From Psettodes erumei (lineage: Eukaryota; Chordata; Actinopteri; Pleuronectiformes; Psettodidae): a stretch of DNA of 64,000 bases. The position numbers were made by a program, and so were the translations under genes. Positions 1 to 12,948 of the stretch are shown here, piece by piece. Position 1 is the first letter of the stretch, and each line of letters begins with the position of its first letter. The notes below the pieces were generated by a model. It was not told the origin of the DNA. It did no database searches and saw only the letters and a list, made by a program, of their open reading frames with translations. The DNA lies in NCBI GenBank assembly GCA_016785225.1, contig JAFBJZ010000895.1, positions 1-64,000 on the forward strand, read 5' to 3'.

Positions 1-960
1 TCAACTGTTGCATCAGCTGTTGCACTCTTCACTGCATGTGTTTCATTGACTCTGCTGTCAAACAAGTCCCACAATTCTCTTCTGCTGCTCCTGGCACTGG
101 TAATGGTGGTGATGATAGAAGTCCTGACGATGTTGATGGCTCTATGAATACAAATTAAAGTTTGTTTTATTTAGTTACAGCCTACATCAACAGCATATGA
201 AGTATACATTACATTAATATTTAGATGAAATTACTCCAAAAACCAAAATGAGGATTAAAAGTGCTCACCGGGAGTTGATGTGGCGGATGCATGCATCAGG
301 GAAGCACACTCCAAGGTCACCTGTTTTTCTGCCTCCTGGGCTTTGGCAGGATTTCCAAAAGCTTGAATCTTGGATCCAACAGCGTTGCCATTGCCAGGGC
401 TCGGAAGGATTCATAGGTCCCACATCTGTTTTGAAGGCCCTCTAGCAGATGTGAACCTGTACAAAATACAAGCAAACCATAACAAATGTATTAATGTCAA
501 AAACTTAGTTATCTCTCTTACATAAATAGCCTGGTAATTGCAGCTTAACTAATTGCACAACAGCCTCCTGTGTAAGACCTTTTACTTTGGTTGTCATCTT
601 GGACTGCAGTATCCGGTACAGAGGTATCAGTTTTGAAGCAGACACTCTCTGTTCCTCTGACATTTCTGTTGTTGCCTACTTGAAAGGCTGAAGCAGTGTC
701 AATGCCTCATTGATGGTGTCCTAGTCAACACTTGTCGGAGGAACCACATCACTATGTAAATTAGAGAGTGCTGCACTCACTGGCTCTCGCTGCTGTTCAC
801 GTGCTGTTCCACCTTGTTTCCACCTGCTGAATCATTTTAGGGTCGGTCTGCCTATCAGCATCTGCATCTCCACAAGCTTATCCTTTGCTTTGCTGTAAAT
901 CCTTCACCACCACATCCACCAGCAGCTCATCCAACTCCCTCTGTCTGCCTATTAAAATAA
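1..960 (-). pseudogene. Decayed hAT-superfamily (ZBED-type) transposase, truncated by the window edge
   Basis: Reading the minus strand gives short stretches typical of the C-terminal half of hAT transposases, in the expected order. They are a WNST motif (about 830-805), then LHSDVVPP and EALTLLQPFK with stops between (about 770-680), then MSEEQRVSASKLIPLYRIL (about 664-608), then LATLLDPRFKLLE (about 390-350), and an LWDLFDSRVNETHAV stretch near 90-45. Frames change and stops intervene, so this is a relic and not an active transposase. The N-terminal BED finger and the first catalytic residues are not seen. The hAT assignment rests on the DPRFK and TRWNST motifs. The exact right boundary is uncertain. 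Confidence 0.7.
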
Positions 961-991
961 ATAAAACCTCTTGTCAGAGAAACATTGACAA

Positions 992-1075
992 TATAGAATA
1001 GAATGCCTTTTTATTGTCACTATACACATGTACAATCTACACCATACACATGCACAATGAGACTGAAAGCAACTC
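992..1075 (-). repeat. LINE 3'-tail fragment (L2/CR1-like)
   Basis: The plus strand reads AATAGAATGCC, then TTTTATTGTCACTATACACA, then TGTACAATGAG-like text. This is the reverse complement of a common fish LINE 3' end ending in AATAAAGGCATTCTATTC. Only the tail is present. The family assignment is from memory. Confidence 0.5.
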
Positions 1076-2479
1076 ACAGACCACATTTGCCACAGCCTCT
1101 GCTTTGTGTCCCTTTCTTTCTGCTTTATTTACTTGGTTGGTGAGAAACTGTTTGATTCCTCTGAGCCAGAGTTGTCATGGTGTGCAATCTGTCCTTTTTC
1201 TTTCACAGGTTCTTCACGGTCAGACTGACTGAGGGACCGGCACCTCCGGGCATTTTAACAATAAAATGTGGTCCAAACATTACCAACGTCTTGCTGTTGT
1301 CTTAATTTTCCAGCCTTTAGCCACAGGTAGACAGGAGCTTCTGATCCTGTTTCCACCTTGTTACTTGATGATTGGCACTTGGTTACAAGTCTTCAATGAT
1401 GGCTCCAGGGTTTGTGTTCTTGGTCATGCAGCTGTCCAGCGAGCATTAGCAACAAGGAGCCAGGAACCTGTTGGTAATCTGTTTATCTCATAATGGGCAC
1501 AAGTATAAATCAAGTATTGTGTGGGGCAGTTGATGTTAACTCTGGACTATAATTGTTTCTTATGCTGTATTTTGTCTTATTACTGTTTATTTTATACGGT
1601 AACTTACTATATGTCAGTGACTTTTACCAATAACATTTCATTTTATCATTTTCTTTTTATGGTGCATGGCAACTTGGGGGTTATATTGTAGTACTGACAT
1701 CTATAATGCTGGACATCAGTCACTTGTCTCCCTAACAAAACAAACTACTTTTCACTGAACACTAAAAACTTTTGATCAGCCCAGTCCACTAACCTTGAGT
1801 CCCACTTGAAAGTGCATCAAGGGTTGTGGCCAATGCTTTGGAAACTATCCCAGGCACACTAGATAGACATGTTTTTGTACATGTTGTTGTACATCCGGCT
1901 TGTGTTGACATGTCTCTTCACAGGCCCATACACAATGAAGTTAAAACCACTGTTTGTATCCCCTTTGCAATTCATAAGTCCATTCAGAATGAAGTGGCCC
2001 CTGAAATTTACCCTGAGGAAGAAAAAATATGGAGGAAGACTCCTGGCATACCTGGTGTTTTGACTGCCCCCTAGAGTCCAACCTATTTTTGAGCTGCCAA
2101 GCTAAACAAATCCTGTTTCTATTTATTTTTATTTTCAACAATATCTTATTTTGTTGTGACTTCATATGGCTAATTAATGATTAAATGTACATAATGTGTA
2201 TAAACTCAGTACATATTTTCTTAGGTGTGATTCTTACGTGAATTGTAGCCGTACAGTACAGTTTGTCACTGTTTAAACCACCATTTAAATATTTCATTAT
2301 TGAGCCTCAACACATTCAAAATCTGTTTAAAATATTTTGAACTGTTTTATGTAATTCACATATTAGAGAGACATTTTGTGAGAGTGAATCTTCTCATTGA
2401 GGTTTTACCATACTCATACCTTGTAAAGATATAATAAAACAACTTTTTTTCTGTTAGTGCAGGATTTATTTCTGAACTT
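1076..2479. other. Unassigned intergenic DNA left of cd53
   Basis: The open frames here are all short and I recognise none of them. The stretch 1790-2075 is somewhat GC-richer than its surroundings and could be old repeat, but I cannot name it. AT-rich text follows to about 2480. Confidence 0.4.
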
Positions 2480-2699
2480 GTCTAAATATAAGCAGTGTGG
2501 CCGCATACGCATGCGTTGTGCACTCTGTCATAGATCTTCCATATTGCTAAATTTGAGAAAGAGGAAGTGAGAAGGGCTGCTGAAAGTCCCACAGAGCTGA
2601 GCAATCCACAGAACTATGAGAAGGGGAAGTTTGAGCAGCGGCAGCCTGAACAAAGCTCAAGTCTGAAAACGAAGAACAACAAATTATTCTTCTGAACAG
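2480..2699 (+). promoter_or_regulatory. cd53 promoter and first (non-coding) exon, with an ETS/PU.1-type site
   Basis: A TATA-like AATATAAG lies near 2484. AAAGAGGAAGTGA at 2557-2569 matches the PU.1 (SPI1) ETS consensus, as expected for a leukocyte gene. A purine-rich stretch then ends in CTGAACAG followed by GTAACA at 2700, a good splice donor, so I place the end of a non-coding exon at 2699. A second ETS-like CAGGAAGTGA lies near 3162 in the first intron. The transcription start is inferred. Confidence 0.5.
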
Positions 2700-3387
2700 G
2701 TAACATCTAAAAAAAATTTTCATTTGAAGGAGAACATTAGGAACTTTCTAGATTCTTCCTCAGTTAAATAAAAATCTGTTGACATTGACAAAGAAGAAGC
2801 TAAAAAATGTCATCAAAATATACATATCAGCTATGTAAAAATACTGTAAAAATAAAGTGTGGCAGCTATTGGACAATAATTTGGAAAATTTCATGTCCTT
2901 CCAACATCCTTCTTTATTGTTCTTACTACAAAGATCAGTCACATTCGTTTGGATGATGTTGTTTTTGGATATACTCTAATGTTTTAAACATGTCTTTTTG
3001 GTGATTAGTGAAAGAGTTGTTTTCTGGCCATAGGTATTTTTTTGTGGAAGTTACCATACAGTAAACCCCAAACCACTATGATGAACTATAATTTATGTGG
3101 TGTTTCATAAACTGAAAATATATTTCAAATGCACTTTCTGCCTGTTAACTGCCTGGAAACACAGGAAGTGAGATGTGTCAGCATCACTTCTCTGCAGTGT
3201 GACCATGACGTTTTGTCAGTGTCTCACATACACACACACACACACAGAAAGTAGAAAGCTAAATAATACTGTATGCTGGTTTTCAGTGTGGATCAGTTTC
3301 GCTTTGGCCTCTTCTCTTCACATTTAATGAAATCTGATGTGATTGTTTCTTTTGTTTGTTGCAGGTCTAGGTCAGCAGTGTTACACT

Positions 3388-6300
3388 ATGGGTCACAGCT
3401 GCCTCAAGTGTTTAAAGTACACCATGTGTGTCGCCAACTTCCTTTGTTTTGTACGTATGTCTCAGTCATCCAACATCACATTCTGAGATCATTATGACAC
3501 ATGTTGTATCAAGCAAATTGTCAGGGGCTATGTTGAAAGACTGAGGCGTAACAAGCCAGCCTTAACGGCAAATTGCGTGAAGAGTATACTGTATGCCAAT
3601 CCTTCCCATGCCATTTGGATTAAAATGTTCAGGTGTGACAAAGTGTCAGATAAATTAAAACATGTCCAAAACCTAGTGAATAGTGAAAATGTCAGTGGTG
3701 GAAGAAGCATTTGGATCCTTTACATAAGTAAAAGTACCAGAAATAGTATCAAAACAAGATCCTGTCAGTGCTAAATTATCATCTATATTATATAATCATA
3801 TTATTATATTGATTCATTAGTGTTTGAGAAGCATATTATGTTGCAGCTGGTTGAGTTGGACCTGCTACTGCTGGGTAGATTAACCTATAGCACTACATTA
3901 TATTTTATACCCTTATTATTTTGTCAAGAACTTCTTTTGCAAAGTAACTACAGCTATTAAATAAGCAATGCAGAAAAGTATAATATTTCTCTATGTATTA
4001 TAGAGTAGTAGGAGTACATAGGTAAATAAACTACATTCCACCATGCCCTTGAGCAATGCACTAGTGGTGCTGGTCAGTGGTGCTACTGTTGAATGAATGT
4101 TTCTGTGATGATGTAATCAGATTACTGGAACCTGGCTGCGGTGCATGTTTTCCTCCCATCAGATGTGCGGTGTGATGGTACTGGGCTTTGGTGTGTACTT
4201 GATGGTGAACTTCAACATGATTGCACTCACCCCCACCATGGCCAGATTCAGCGTGGCCAACATGTTGGTGGTCAGCGGTATTGTCATCACCTGCGTATCT
4301 TTCCTGGGATTCCTGGGCGCTCTGAAGCAGAACCGCTGTCTTCTCCTGGCGGTATGACACACACTGCTTGAGTTGTTGACTAGATACCACTAAGAAAACC
4401 TGTTTGCTTCACAACTGGGGTGAACTGACCCAGCGAAGCTCTTTTGTAAGCACTTTCTCACACATACGCGCACATTTTCTCACACATTGGTTGTAGTTAC
4501 AAATAATTCTTTACCCCACCACGTTATTGTGCTGTGGTGGATAAAATCAGCCTGTCTGAGCTTGAACTCAAAGTGAATGAAACATTTCATACACTTCATT
4601 TCATAACTTTACCCCTACTTAGGGGCAAATTGTGCCATTGGATTAACTTTTTGTTGATGGGTCATTGTTCTAAAATCATAATTAGATAACTTGTTTTAGT
4701 TTCCATGGGTGTACAGCTACCTAAGGTATAATGTAATATACTATAGTATACTGTATAATGACTATTATTCAAAATGAATTTCCTTTCTTTAGAAGTAAAT
4801 TATCAAATGTAAAAACTGGTTGATGTTCCCCTTCTACAGGTCAAAACACAGCAAACTCCAGTGGGTAAAAAAAGGTGACAGTGTGCCACACAGTACTGTC
4901 GAAGTAGTCATGGTACAGTAGAGAGGAGCAAATGTGATAAACTGCTGCTTTTGTGGAGAATTAGCATGCATGAGGATGCATCTGGTGGTCTGGGATCGAC
5001 AGGCGTGTGTTTTTTACACGTATCAAACGCTGTCACCTACACTGCCTTGAGAAATGAACAACTTGCATGGAGGTGTGAAGATGTAAGACACCTCCGATGT
5101 GTAGGATTTTATTATTACCAAGAGGGATAGTGGATAAACTAATCAAACAAGACCCAAGTTGCAATAAACCTGGAGTTTTCTTGTTTATGTAAATATTATG
5201 TGGTATTATATATTCTCATGCAATTGAAAGTGTAAAAATAAAATATTGTCTGACAGTTTTTCCTGCTGCTCTTCTTGCTGATGTTGGTGGAGCTGACTGC
5301 AGCATGCTCTCTACTCATATTCGAAAGCAAGGTAAGGTTATTTCCACTTCTCACTCTGTGTTGTTCTTATAAACACATACTGAGGGTGTCTAATCTGCAA
5401 ATCTCACTTTACTCTTTAGATTAATACATTAGTGAGAAATGATCTCAACAAGGGTTTGGAAGAAGCCAAAGGAACCGCAAATAAAACAAGTGTACTGAGT
5501 GAGTGGGATCTGCTTCAGACCCAGGTGAGTGTGTGTAATAGCCTTGTGATCCCAGTCTATTGCGTCCAAATATTCATTTTTAAAAAAAAAATCTTAATGA
5601 TTTGTTTCAGTTTGACTGCTGTGGAGTCAATAATGTAACTGACTGGGGAGACAAAGTACCTAAATCCTGCTGCCAGAACAAATGCGATACCCCGACACCC
5701 CAATACAGGCAAAAGGTCATAGGTCATAGTAGTTATTACTTCTGACTGTTGGTTGCAGTTTATCTCAAAGTTATGTTCTCCCCCTGCAGGGTTGTGTGGA
5801 AACACTGAGGAACATGTTTGAGGAAAATTTCCTAACCATTGGAATCTCTGTCATTGTCCTCTGCATTATCGAGGTAAAATTGATGGTGGAGGTTTTAAAA
5901 TATTTGCTGAATGTAACCACCAAACTGCCAGGACTGCACTTTCTGATAACTTTCTCAATCAAAATCTGAGCACATGAATGAATAGTGGTACTGCAAAGTG
6001 ATACTTGTGGAGACAACACTGGCCTGCTGATGTAAAGTTATGTCAGAAAATGTAATGTAAAAGGTTTCGCAATATGGAAGCCCAGTGTGACCATGTTGGT
6101 TGTATTTGTACTTGTTCTAGGCACAATGACTTCTGAATACATCCTAGTCTTTTTTATTTGAGATTGGAAATAGAGTTTCTCTTTCTCTTTTAGCTCATTG
6201 TTTTTGCCAACTAGCCAGTGCATTATTCAGCTTTGTTCACAGCAGTAGCAGGCAGCAAATTTCAGCAAGAAGGAACTAAATTTTGCATAAGAAATTAACA

Positions 6301-7021
6301 ACTTGCTAGCATACATAAATGGAGCATTTATGACCCAGGCATTAAGACAGTCATGTGCTTTATGGAATAGGTGGAGACCCACTCAGAGTTAAAAGATGAA
6401 TGACATCAGGTGGCTCGAAACAAGACCACAAATTAATACTGATGTTGCTCCAGGTCTTGCGAAAATATTAGCAAACAATGCTAACATTTAAGTGTCAGCT
6501 GTGCCCAAAATCCCTTGTTGAGACTCCCTATAACAGACTCAATAGTTTACTCTATATGATACTCTATGATATACCTTGAACAGGGAGAACACCCCGCAGT
6601 GACACACTAAGAATTTTGACACTAAAATAAAAATGGTGTTCAGTAAATATAGCATAGCTAATATGTTAATGTGGTTTGTGCCTTGACCAAATGATTTAAA
6701 AAAAGAAAAAAACAACAACATTTTAAGATCCTATCCAAATCTGCTGATTTGCTCCAAATCTCACTTCAACTGGAAATTCTTCGGTCAAAAATCTATTCTC
6801 AAGATTATTTTGTGACCTTGGAATGAACCGTAGCAACAGTTACACACAAGGGCCATACATTTCTACTTCTATAGTTTAACTGTAAACAGCAAGCAGTAAA
6901 TTCATCTGCTATATTTTACAGTTATTTTTATTTCTCTTGTTTGTTACAGGTTTTGGGAATGTGTTTTGCCATGACACTCTTCTGCCACATCAGTAGATCT
7001 GGACTGGGATACAAGTTATAA
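3388..7021 (+). CDS. cd53: Tetraspanin, CD53-like leukocyte surface antigen (7 coding exons, 230 aa)
   Basis: Coding exons: 3388-3450 (the exon starts at 3365), 4163-4351, 5257-5331, 5420-5524, 5611-5715, 5790-5873, 6950-7021. Every junction is phase 0. The protein has four membrane segments: about residues 10-32, 52-75, 85-104 and 198-222. The large extracellular loop has the tetraspanin CCG motif (FDCCGVNN), a PKSCC motif and a final GC, with six cysteines. Human CD53 has four there, as I recall. The last segment IEVLGMCFAMTL closely resembles the CD53 C-terminus, and the N-terminus MGHSCLKCLKY fits the family. Likely sequons are NKT and NVT in the loop. Family knowledge: tetraspanins organise membrane microdomains with integrins and receptors, and CD53 is restricted to leukocytes. 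The donor after 5715 (AAAAG then GTCATA) is weak but keeps the frame. Another leukocyte tetraspanin, such as CD37 or a fish-specific paralogue, is the main alternative. Confidence 0.8.
3687..4030. repeat. Interspersed fish repeat in cd53 intron
   Basis: The left end GTGGTGGAAGAAGCATTTGG followed by ATCCTTTACATAAGTAAAAG matches a very common teleost repeat start. The text to about 4030, including GCTGGTTGAG and GGGTAGATTAA, continues in the way that repeat usually does. It lies between coding exons 1 and 2 of cd53. I cannot assign a superfamily from sequence alone. Confidence 0.55.
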
Positions 7022-7650
7022 ACCAGTGATAGGCAAAGAGTTCCCTGTGGACCAGATTAGGCTCTCCGACAGAAATGTTTGGCTGATCAACGAAACCTGA
7101 CATTTTCCTCTTCATAGTTTTCATCAAAACCTTTGTATAATTTTTTTCCACAAATCTACTGTAGGTAACAATGTAAATAACATTATTATTGGTAGCGTTC
7201 ACAAATTAATGGTTTAAGACCAAAAGAGAAATTCACATGTAAGGCCGCATCTCCACTGCACCTGCCAAACTATGTTGGCCCTTTGTTAAACAGTTCTGAA
7301 ATATCTGGTCCAGAGTTAAACCAGATTGATGACCATATTCTCTTATATACGGTACACCTTTTATTTTCATGATTTAGTTTACTATTGTACAGGAACCCTT
7401 CACAAAAAAAGCAGAAGGCATTTTATTCAGTTTTAACTTTTCAAACTTTTTTTTTCATTTTACTGGAAAATAAGTGTATAGTGGCATTGGCCATTTTGTT
7501 CTGTGAGCTCAAATATAAAATACTATTCCAGACTTGTGTGAAATGAAAGCAGTTTTGTTTGACTTTGACTTTCTGTACAACAATTACAAAGCGAAGTAAA
7601 ATTCTCTGGTATTATTTACATCATTAAAAACAGCACCGCATCCTCCATTT
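7022..7650 (+). other. Probable cd53 3' UTR
   Basis: No coding frame follows the stop at 7019-7021. An ATTAAA poly(A)-like signal at 7623-7628 would give a 3' UTR of about 620 bases. An AATAAA near 7970 is a longer alternative and would overlap the proposed araf 3' end on the other strand. Confidence 0.45.
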
Positions 7651-7953
7651 TGATTATCTTGATGTTGTCAGATTCTAAACATTTCCTGCCTCAAGCTTGC
7701 ATTTCACTGGTCTGTGGTGGAGTTATAAATGTTACAGTTTCCTCTTTTGGGCGTGCTCACCCATCACTCAGTTCCTCTAAAAACTCACTGTCAGTTATGT
7801 TTCTCTACATATCATTATTATGACAACTATTTACTATTTTGGAGAAACTTTGGAAATGAGTTCCATCATGACACGCAAATATTTTACCTACCTCACAGGA
7901 AACCCACTTAATATGAGGAAAAAGATTGAAAATGAGCAAGTAACACAGAAGAA

Positions 7954-10900
7954 TTTATTTATTTAAAGAATAAATCCTGCATCAATATTTTAAGACAAAA
8001 AACCCTAAAAAAATACTAAGATTTCCTTTACACTTTAAAACAATTTTGTTCTTTTTGAAACCATCACACAAAAAATAGAAACAAGTACAATTTTTGTAAT
8101 TTAAAAAAATGTAACTGTACACAGCAGAATATACCATTTATTGCAAACTGAACAACCCTGACACCTCATAATCTATTTAACACAAGTATTGTAATTCACC
8201 TACAGATATGAAAAGACAAAAAAAGAGAAAACGACTACGCTGCTACAGCTCTCTCCTCCTCTTCTTTTCTGAGACAAACAGCTGTGTTAAGACTGCCCCC
8301 CCCCCACCCACCCAGTGCCCTGTGAGTTTCCAGAGGCAGCACGGTATTTTGCATGTGTCATTGAAGCCGTTCAGATCTATTTCAACAGGGATTTCCAGTA
8401 ACTGTGGCACTCGCTCCCTTCTCCCTTAGATACCAGATGAACTCAGTCCTCTTTGACAGTCTTTCACAGTCCACACTAACATTAAAAAAAAAAAAAAAAA
8501 CAAAACAAAACCTGAGCCAAAAATGATTAAATATCTTTTCTGAACAGGTCCTCCGCTACAGCAAGTCCCCTGTGTGGCGATGTGCTTTTGTCACCGATTC
8601 AAAGGAACCCTGGTCCAACATTTTTGCAAAGAATTCCTGATCTTGTCTTATAGAAAATTTGCACAGACATTCAGTCCTTGCTATTGCTCAAAGGTTACAG
8701 AAAGCAGCTCATTCAGAAAAGATGGGTTTGTTCCGTTCAGCAGCCTTAGGCCATTCAAATACTTGTAAGCTACATGAATATCACAGGACAGGCTCAAGTT
8801 TAACACACCAGTCACCAAAATAACAAGGTACTTTTACAGTATTCTGAAGTTTTGCCATTAATAAATGCTATCGTAGTGAAACCCTAGGAATAATATGTTG
8901 CTAAAAAAAGTTGAACAACTCGTTTGTGCTCAAGATGTTTCAAAGAACAGCCTTTACAAATGCCCCGCGCTAAATGGTATCAGAATAAAAGTCGTTTGAA
9001 GGAACAGACAGTACCGTGCCTTAAAGAACATTCTTGCGGGCCGCAGATGACAACATCTGCAAAGACATCAATAAATAAGAGAAAGACAGAAGACAAGTCT
9101 GTCCCAGCCCTGGTTCACAAGTGCCCACCCCAAGCCCTGCTGCTAAAACAAATCGATCCACCAACATACCTGGAATGAGAATAGAACAGTAAAAGGGTTC
9201 CCAGCCCCTAGTTTCACTACTTTAAAGACATCAAGGTGCATCTGATGTGCTGTCCGTCCATTCAGCACGGACACAGACACGAAGACGCTTCACACAGCAT
9301 ACAGGGGACAGCGGACGCCAGCTGGGACACGAACCTCACAGCTGCTGTAGGTCCATTTCAAGCGGGATGCCAAAAATACCAGGGAGCAGTGAACGCTGCA
9401 CGGAACAGTTCCAAAGAACAGTAGCGACCGACTGCTGTGAGGACATAAGCAGGTACAACCTGACATTCATGAAGAAAACTTAAATCCAGTCACAGATGCA
9501 GGCTGGTTCAGGGTTCTGGGTAACAAATCTTAAAAAGATTTGAGACAGTCTGAAGGAAGGTGCTGCTCTGTTTACAATAACATGTCCAACGTGGGACCAC
9601 TTGTGTTATGTGTGGTCAAGAAACTGAAGCAGTTGAGAAAACATTCCCGGCTCTTTTTCCCGTCGCTGTTCTAGGGTTTGGGATCATACCTCACAGTCTT
9701 CATTAGCAAATGGGGTTAGTAAGCTTCTAAATGCAGCTCCTGAATGGCAGTTTTTTTAAAGGTCATGATCAGCCTTCACTTCTGAGACAGCGTACACAGA
9801 AATCTCAACATCCACATTTCTGTGGAAAATCGGGCAGACTCAATTAACCACAAACTATTCTCATTCGATTTTCTAGTTCTATGTATTGTTTCCTTTCTCA
9901 AAATGAAACCTTGAAATCTTTGAGAGGAAGCCTGGCTACGCTCAATATGACCTATGTGATCTTGATCAGATCCTGGTTGACAGCTCAGAAGTCTAACTGT
10001 ACTGACGAAGCTGAAGCGACACTCGTGTCTGAGTCAAGGAGACGCTTCCTCTTTTTTAGTCGGCTTCATCTGAGTACACAAAGCAAGCTGCTGCACAATG
10101 TGATGCGGAAGCCCAACTGGGATTGTTGGTAGCATGGGCGCTGAAGCAGAGAAGCTTCTAAGAAATGCAGTTTACATTATTGTTGTTAATTTCATTACTT
10201 CCTGTGATAACTTTGCGTTTTGCTCTTAATGTTTCACAGAAGCCTTCGCCCCGATCGCAGAGGCACAGGTAGTCCCGCCCAACACCTTGGGCAGCACACT
10301 ACTCTAAAAAACACAACCGTGCCTGAAGGCACCACACACACCTTACTTGGTAAGGTCTTTGTGCAGCTGTAGCCTTGATTAAGACCCTGTCTCATCGTTA
10401 GGTCGGGCAGCTTGTTTTAGTTGATATGAATCCACACTTAAAAGGAAAGTTAATGGAATCCTGAACAAAAGCAGCCTCAGCAGACAAATGGGACAGTCCA
10501 TTTAACATGCTAATCAAAAGCCAACAGGAAGCAGTTATACGCCGGGAGAAGATGTGGAGGAGGAAAATCGAGATGGAAAAGCTGGGCCGTGCAAACGCTC
10601 ATGGGTGGTCGACGCCGCCTCGACACATTCGTTCCAGCATCAAACAAAAGAACAGCGGCGAACACGAGGGGAAGGTTGAACAATCTCACAAAAGCCGCAC
10701 TGACTCACCTCTGTGCTTCCCGTTTCCCTACAAACCTCATTTACAAAACAGATTTTGATGCAGACTTTGACAGCTAACCCAAACTGATGAATATCAAATG
10801 AGAACTTAAGTTGCTACGTGAAGGGCAGGATGACCGGCAAAACCAAACACACGATGAGCTCGTTCCAATTTCAGGCCTCATTACGTCTCAACCACTGCTC

Positions 10901-12948
10901 CCTCCATAGTGTCTGAAACTCCCTGTTGGACGGTGGGAGCAGCGACGGGTGGGGTCGCTCCACCAATCGCGGCCACTACGCGCAGAGACTGGCCAGGGGA
11001 CAGCTCTTTCAAGTGTTCGTTTTCATTCTCCCCGCGATGCCTCTTGTCGCGGTTTGTGTGTTTAATGAGCACAACACGGAGACTGTCTTAAAAAAGTGCA
11101 CCTTTTTAAACTTAAGGGGAGGGGGGGGGTGGAATGCTCCCAGGTTGGCGCCGTGATGGCGCTCAGGCCTCCGTTAAAAAAACCCAAAAAAACAAAAAAC
11201 ACACTGGCCTCGTCCATTTGAAGCTCACTAAGCCCTTTAGTGTCTGCGAATCATTATTTACCCTTCTCACACCTCCACCAGTGCGGTACAAATCAACGCA
11301 GTTCGCCAGTTAGCCACAACGTGCTCTCAGTTAACGCGTGAATACAAGAAGCAGTCCAGGAGAGCATGACGGGGCTGCAGATCTGCTGATGGTGGTGGAC
11401 TCCAGCCCAAGTGTGTCTCAAAAAAAAAAAAAAAAAAAAAGAAAAAGGAAAACTGAACAGCTCCCTAAACGTAGCAGCAAAACACAACTAACCGCTTACT
11501 TTAAGACTGCGCCTTACTAAGATCTGTCAGGTCCTCATCAGGCTAAGATGACATTTAGGAAACAACCCGAGTGAGGGCGTTGCGATTTTAAACTCGTGAA
11601 CGAAAAGCCTTTAGTCTCGTGCTCCTTCAGTTTGACAATGTTCTCTAACGGAAGCTGCATAGTGTCTGAGTCCTATGTGAACGAGTCCCGTGTCAACCTG
11701 TCAGCGTCGCCGACGTCTGAAATGACAGATGGAGAGATGCGGTTGGAGAATCAGACGCCTAATCTCTAATCTTTCTTAACAATTGTATTACCCGTTTCAT
11801 ATTCTGCTGGCTGTCAAGGGTGTTGTGATGCTCTACGTGATGCTTCGAAGCCTTTTTCCTGCTCTGGCAAAAATAAAGTGTGTGGGAACACTTGACAGCG
11901 TGTAATATTGTGACTGGGAGAATGCAGAATATCTGAAGGATCTTTCTGTGCGCATCGCAAGAATATTGGTCCTAACAACTCAATCCAGGACTTGGTCTGA
12001 ACTGAAGGACATTCTCACGGACTCCTACATGAAATCATTTTGTTTCAGGAACTGACGGCGTGTTTAAGACAAAGCAGAGGATGAGGTGAACTCGCACCTC
12101 CGGCCCTCTACAACAGTGTGGTAACAGACGAATGGGTTGACTCGATTCTACAGCGAATTAATACCAGGGGCTGCTGAGTCAGCTGTTCAACCTCCACAGG
12201 TCAAATGCTCTTTTGGAGTTTGGATGTTTTGTTCCTCTTTTGGAACTTCACTGGAAATTTGGGTTCAAGTGCTCCTGGTGACATTAAAGACGACCAAGTG
12301 CCTGTAGGTTCGAGCATCTGCCTCTGTGCGTGGTTTTGTTGTCGTGCTTTAGTATCACGTTTGTGCACCGGTGTGTTGTGTAACTACAGGGGGGTTCCCA
12401 CTTGACAAAACAGGCACTTGGTCTGCTTCACAATCACGAGCCTCGCACCTGCGACCTCATTCACCCCGCGCGATGCCGAAAGGGCCGCGTGACGGCGGAA
12501 CGTTTGAGCCGATCCGGCGACCCGAACCGACGGCCCCCGGCGTCAGGGCTAAGTTCGAAATGTGACGAGGATCACAGTTCTCCCCAAAAGGTCAGCGTAA
12601 GACTATATTACTACTGGGCAGTGCAAATTTTGCAGTGCACAAAAACATTTGATTTTCACCCCCCTGTAGCTCAGAGTATCTAAAGCAAGTCAGCCTGTTG
12701 GATGAGTTTTTTTAGTTGGCCTGATCAAAGCATTCTAACAGACTTCTGTCACTTGTACAAAGGAAAAGAACGTTCACTATCACGCTACGCAACACGTTAA
12801 GGTTATGCCTGCAGTTTGTTACTGAGTTTGGTGCCGAGTGGTGCAGCTCCGGGTGGTTCGGCCGCGGCCTCTCGGAGGCACAGGAATGACGTGGGTTTGG
12901 ACGTGGGGGCGGGGGGGCTGCCTCTGCAGAACCCCTGCTGCGGGGAGC
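7954..12948 (-). other. Probable long araf 3' UTR, or UTR plus intergenic DNA
   Basis: No gene is recognisable on either strand across these 5 kb; open frames are short. On the minus strand there are tandem AATAAA signals at 7954-7963 and an ATTAAA at 11061-11066. The araf message could therefore end at either place, giving a 3' UTR of about 1.9 or 5 kb. Homopolymer runs occur near 8484-8500 (A) and 11420-11440 (A, read on the plus strand). Confidence 0.4.

Noticed and set aside
5709..5716. Possible GC donor in the cd53 loop exon (TACAG then GCAAAA)
   Set aside because: It would give a 98-base exon and break the reading frame. The weaker GTCATA donor at 5716 keeps phase 0 and the GlyCys junction.
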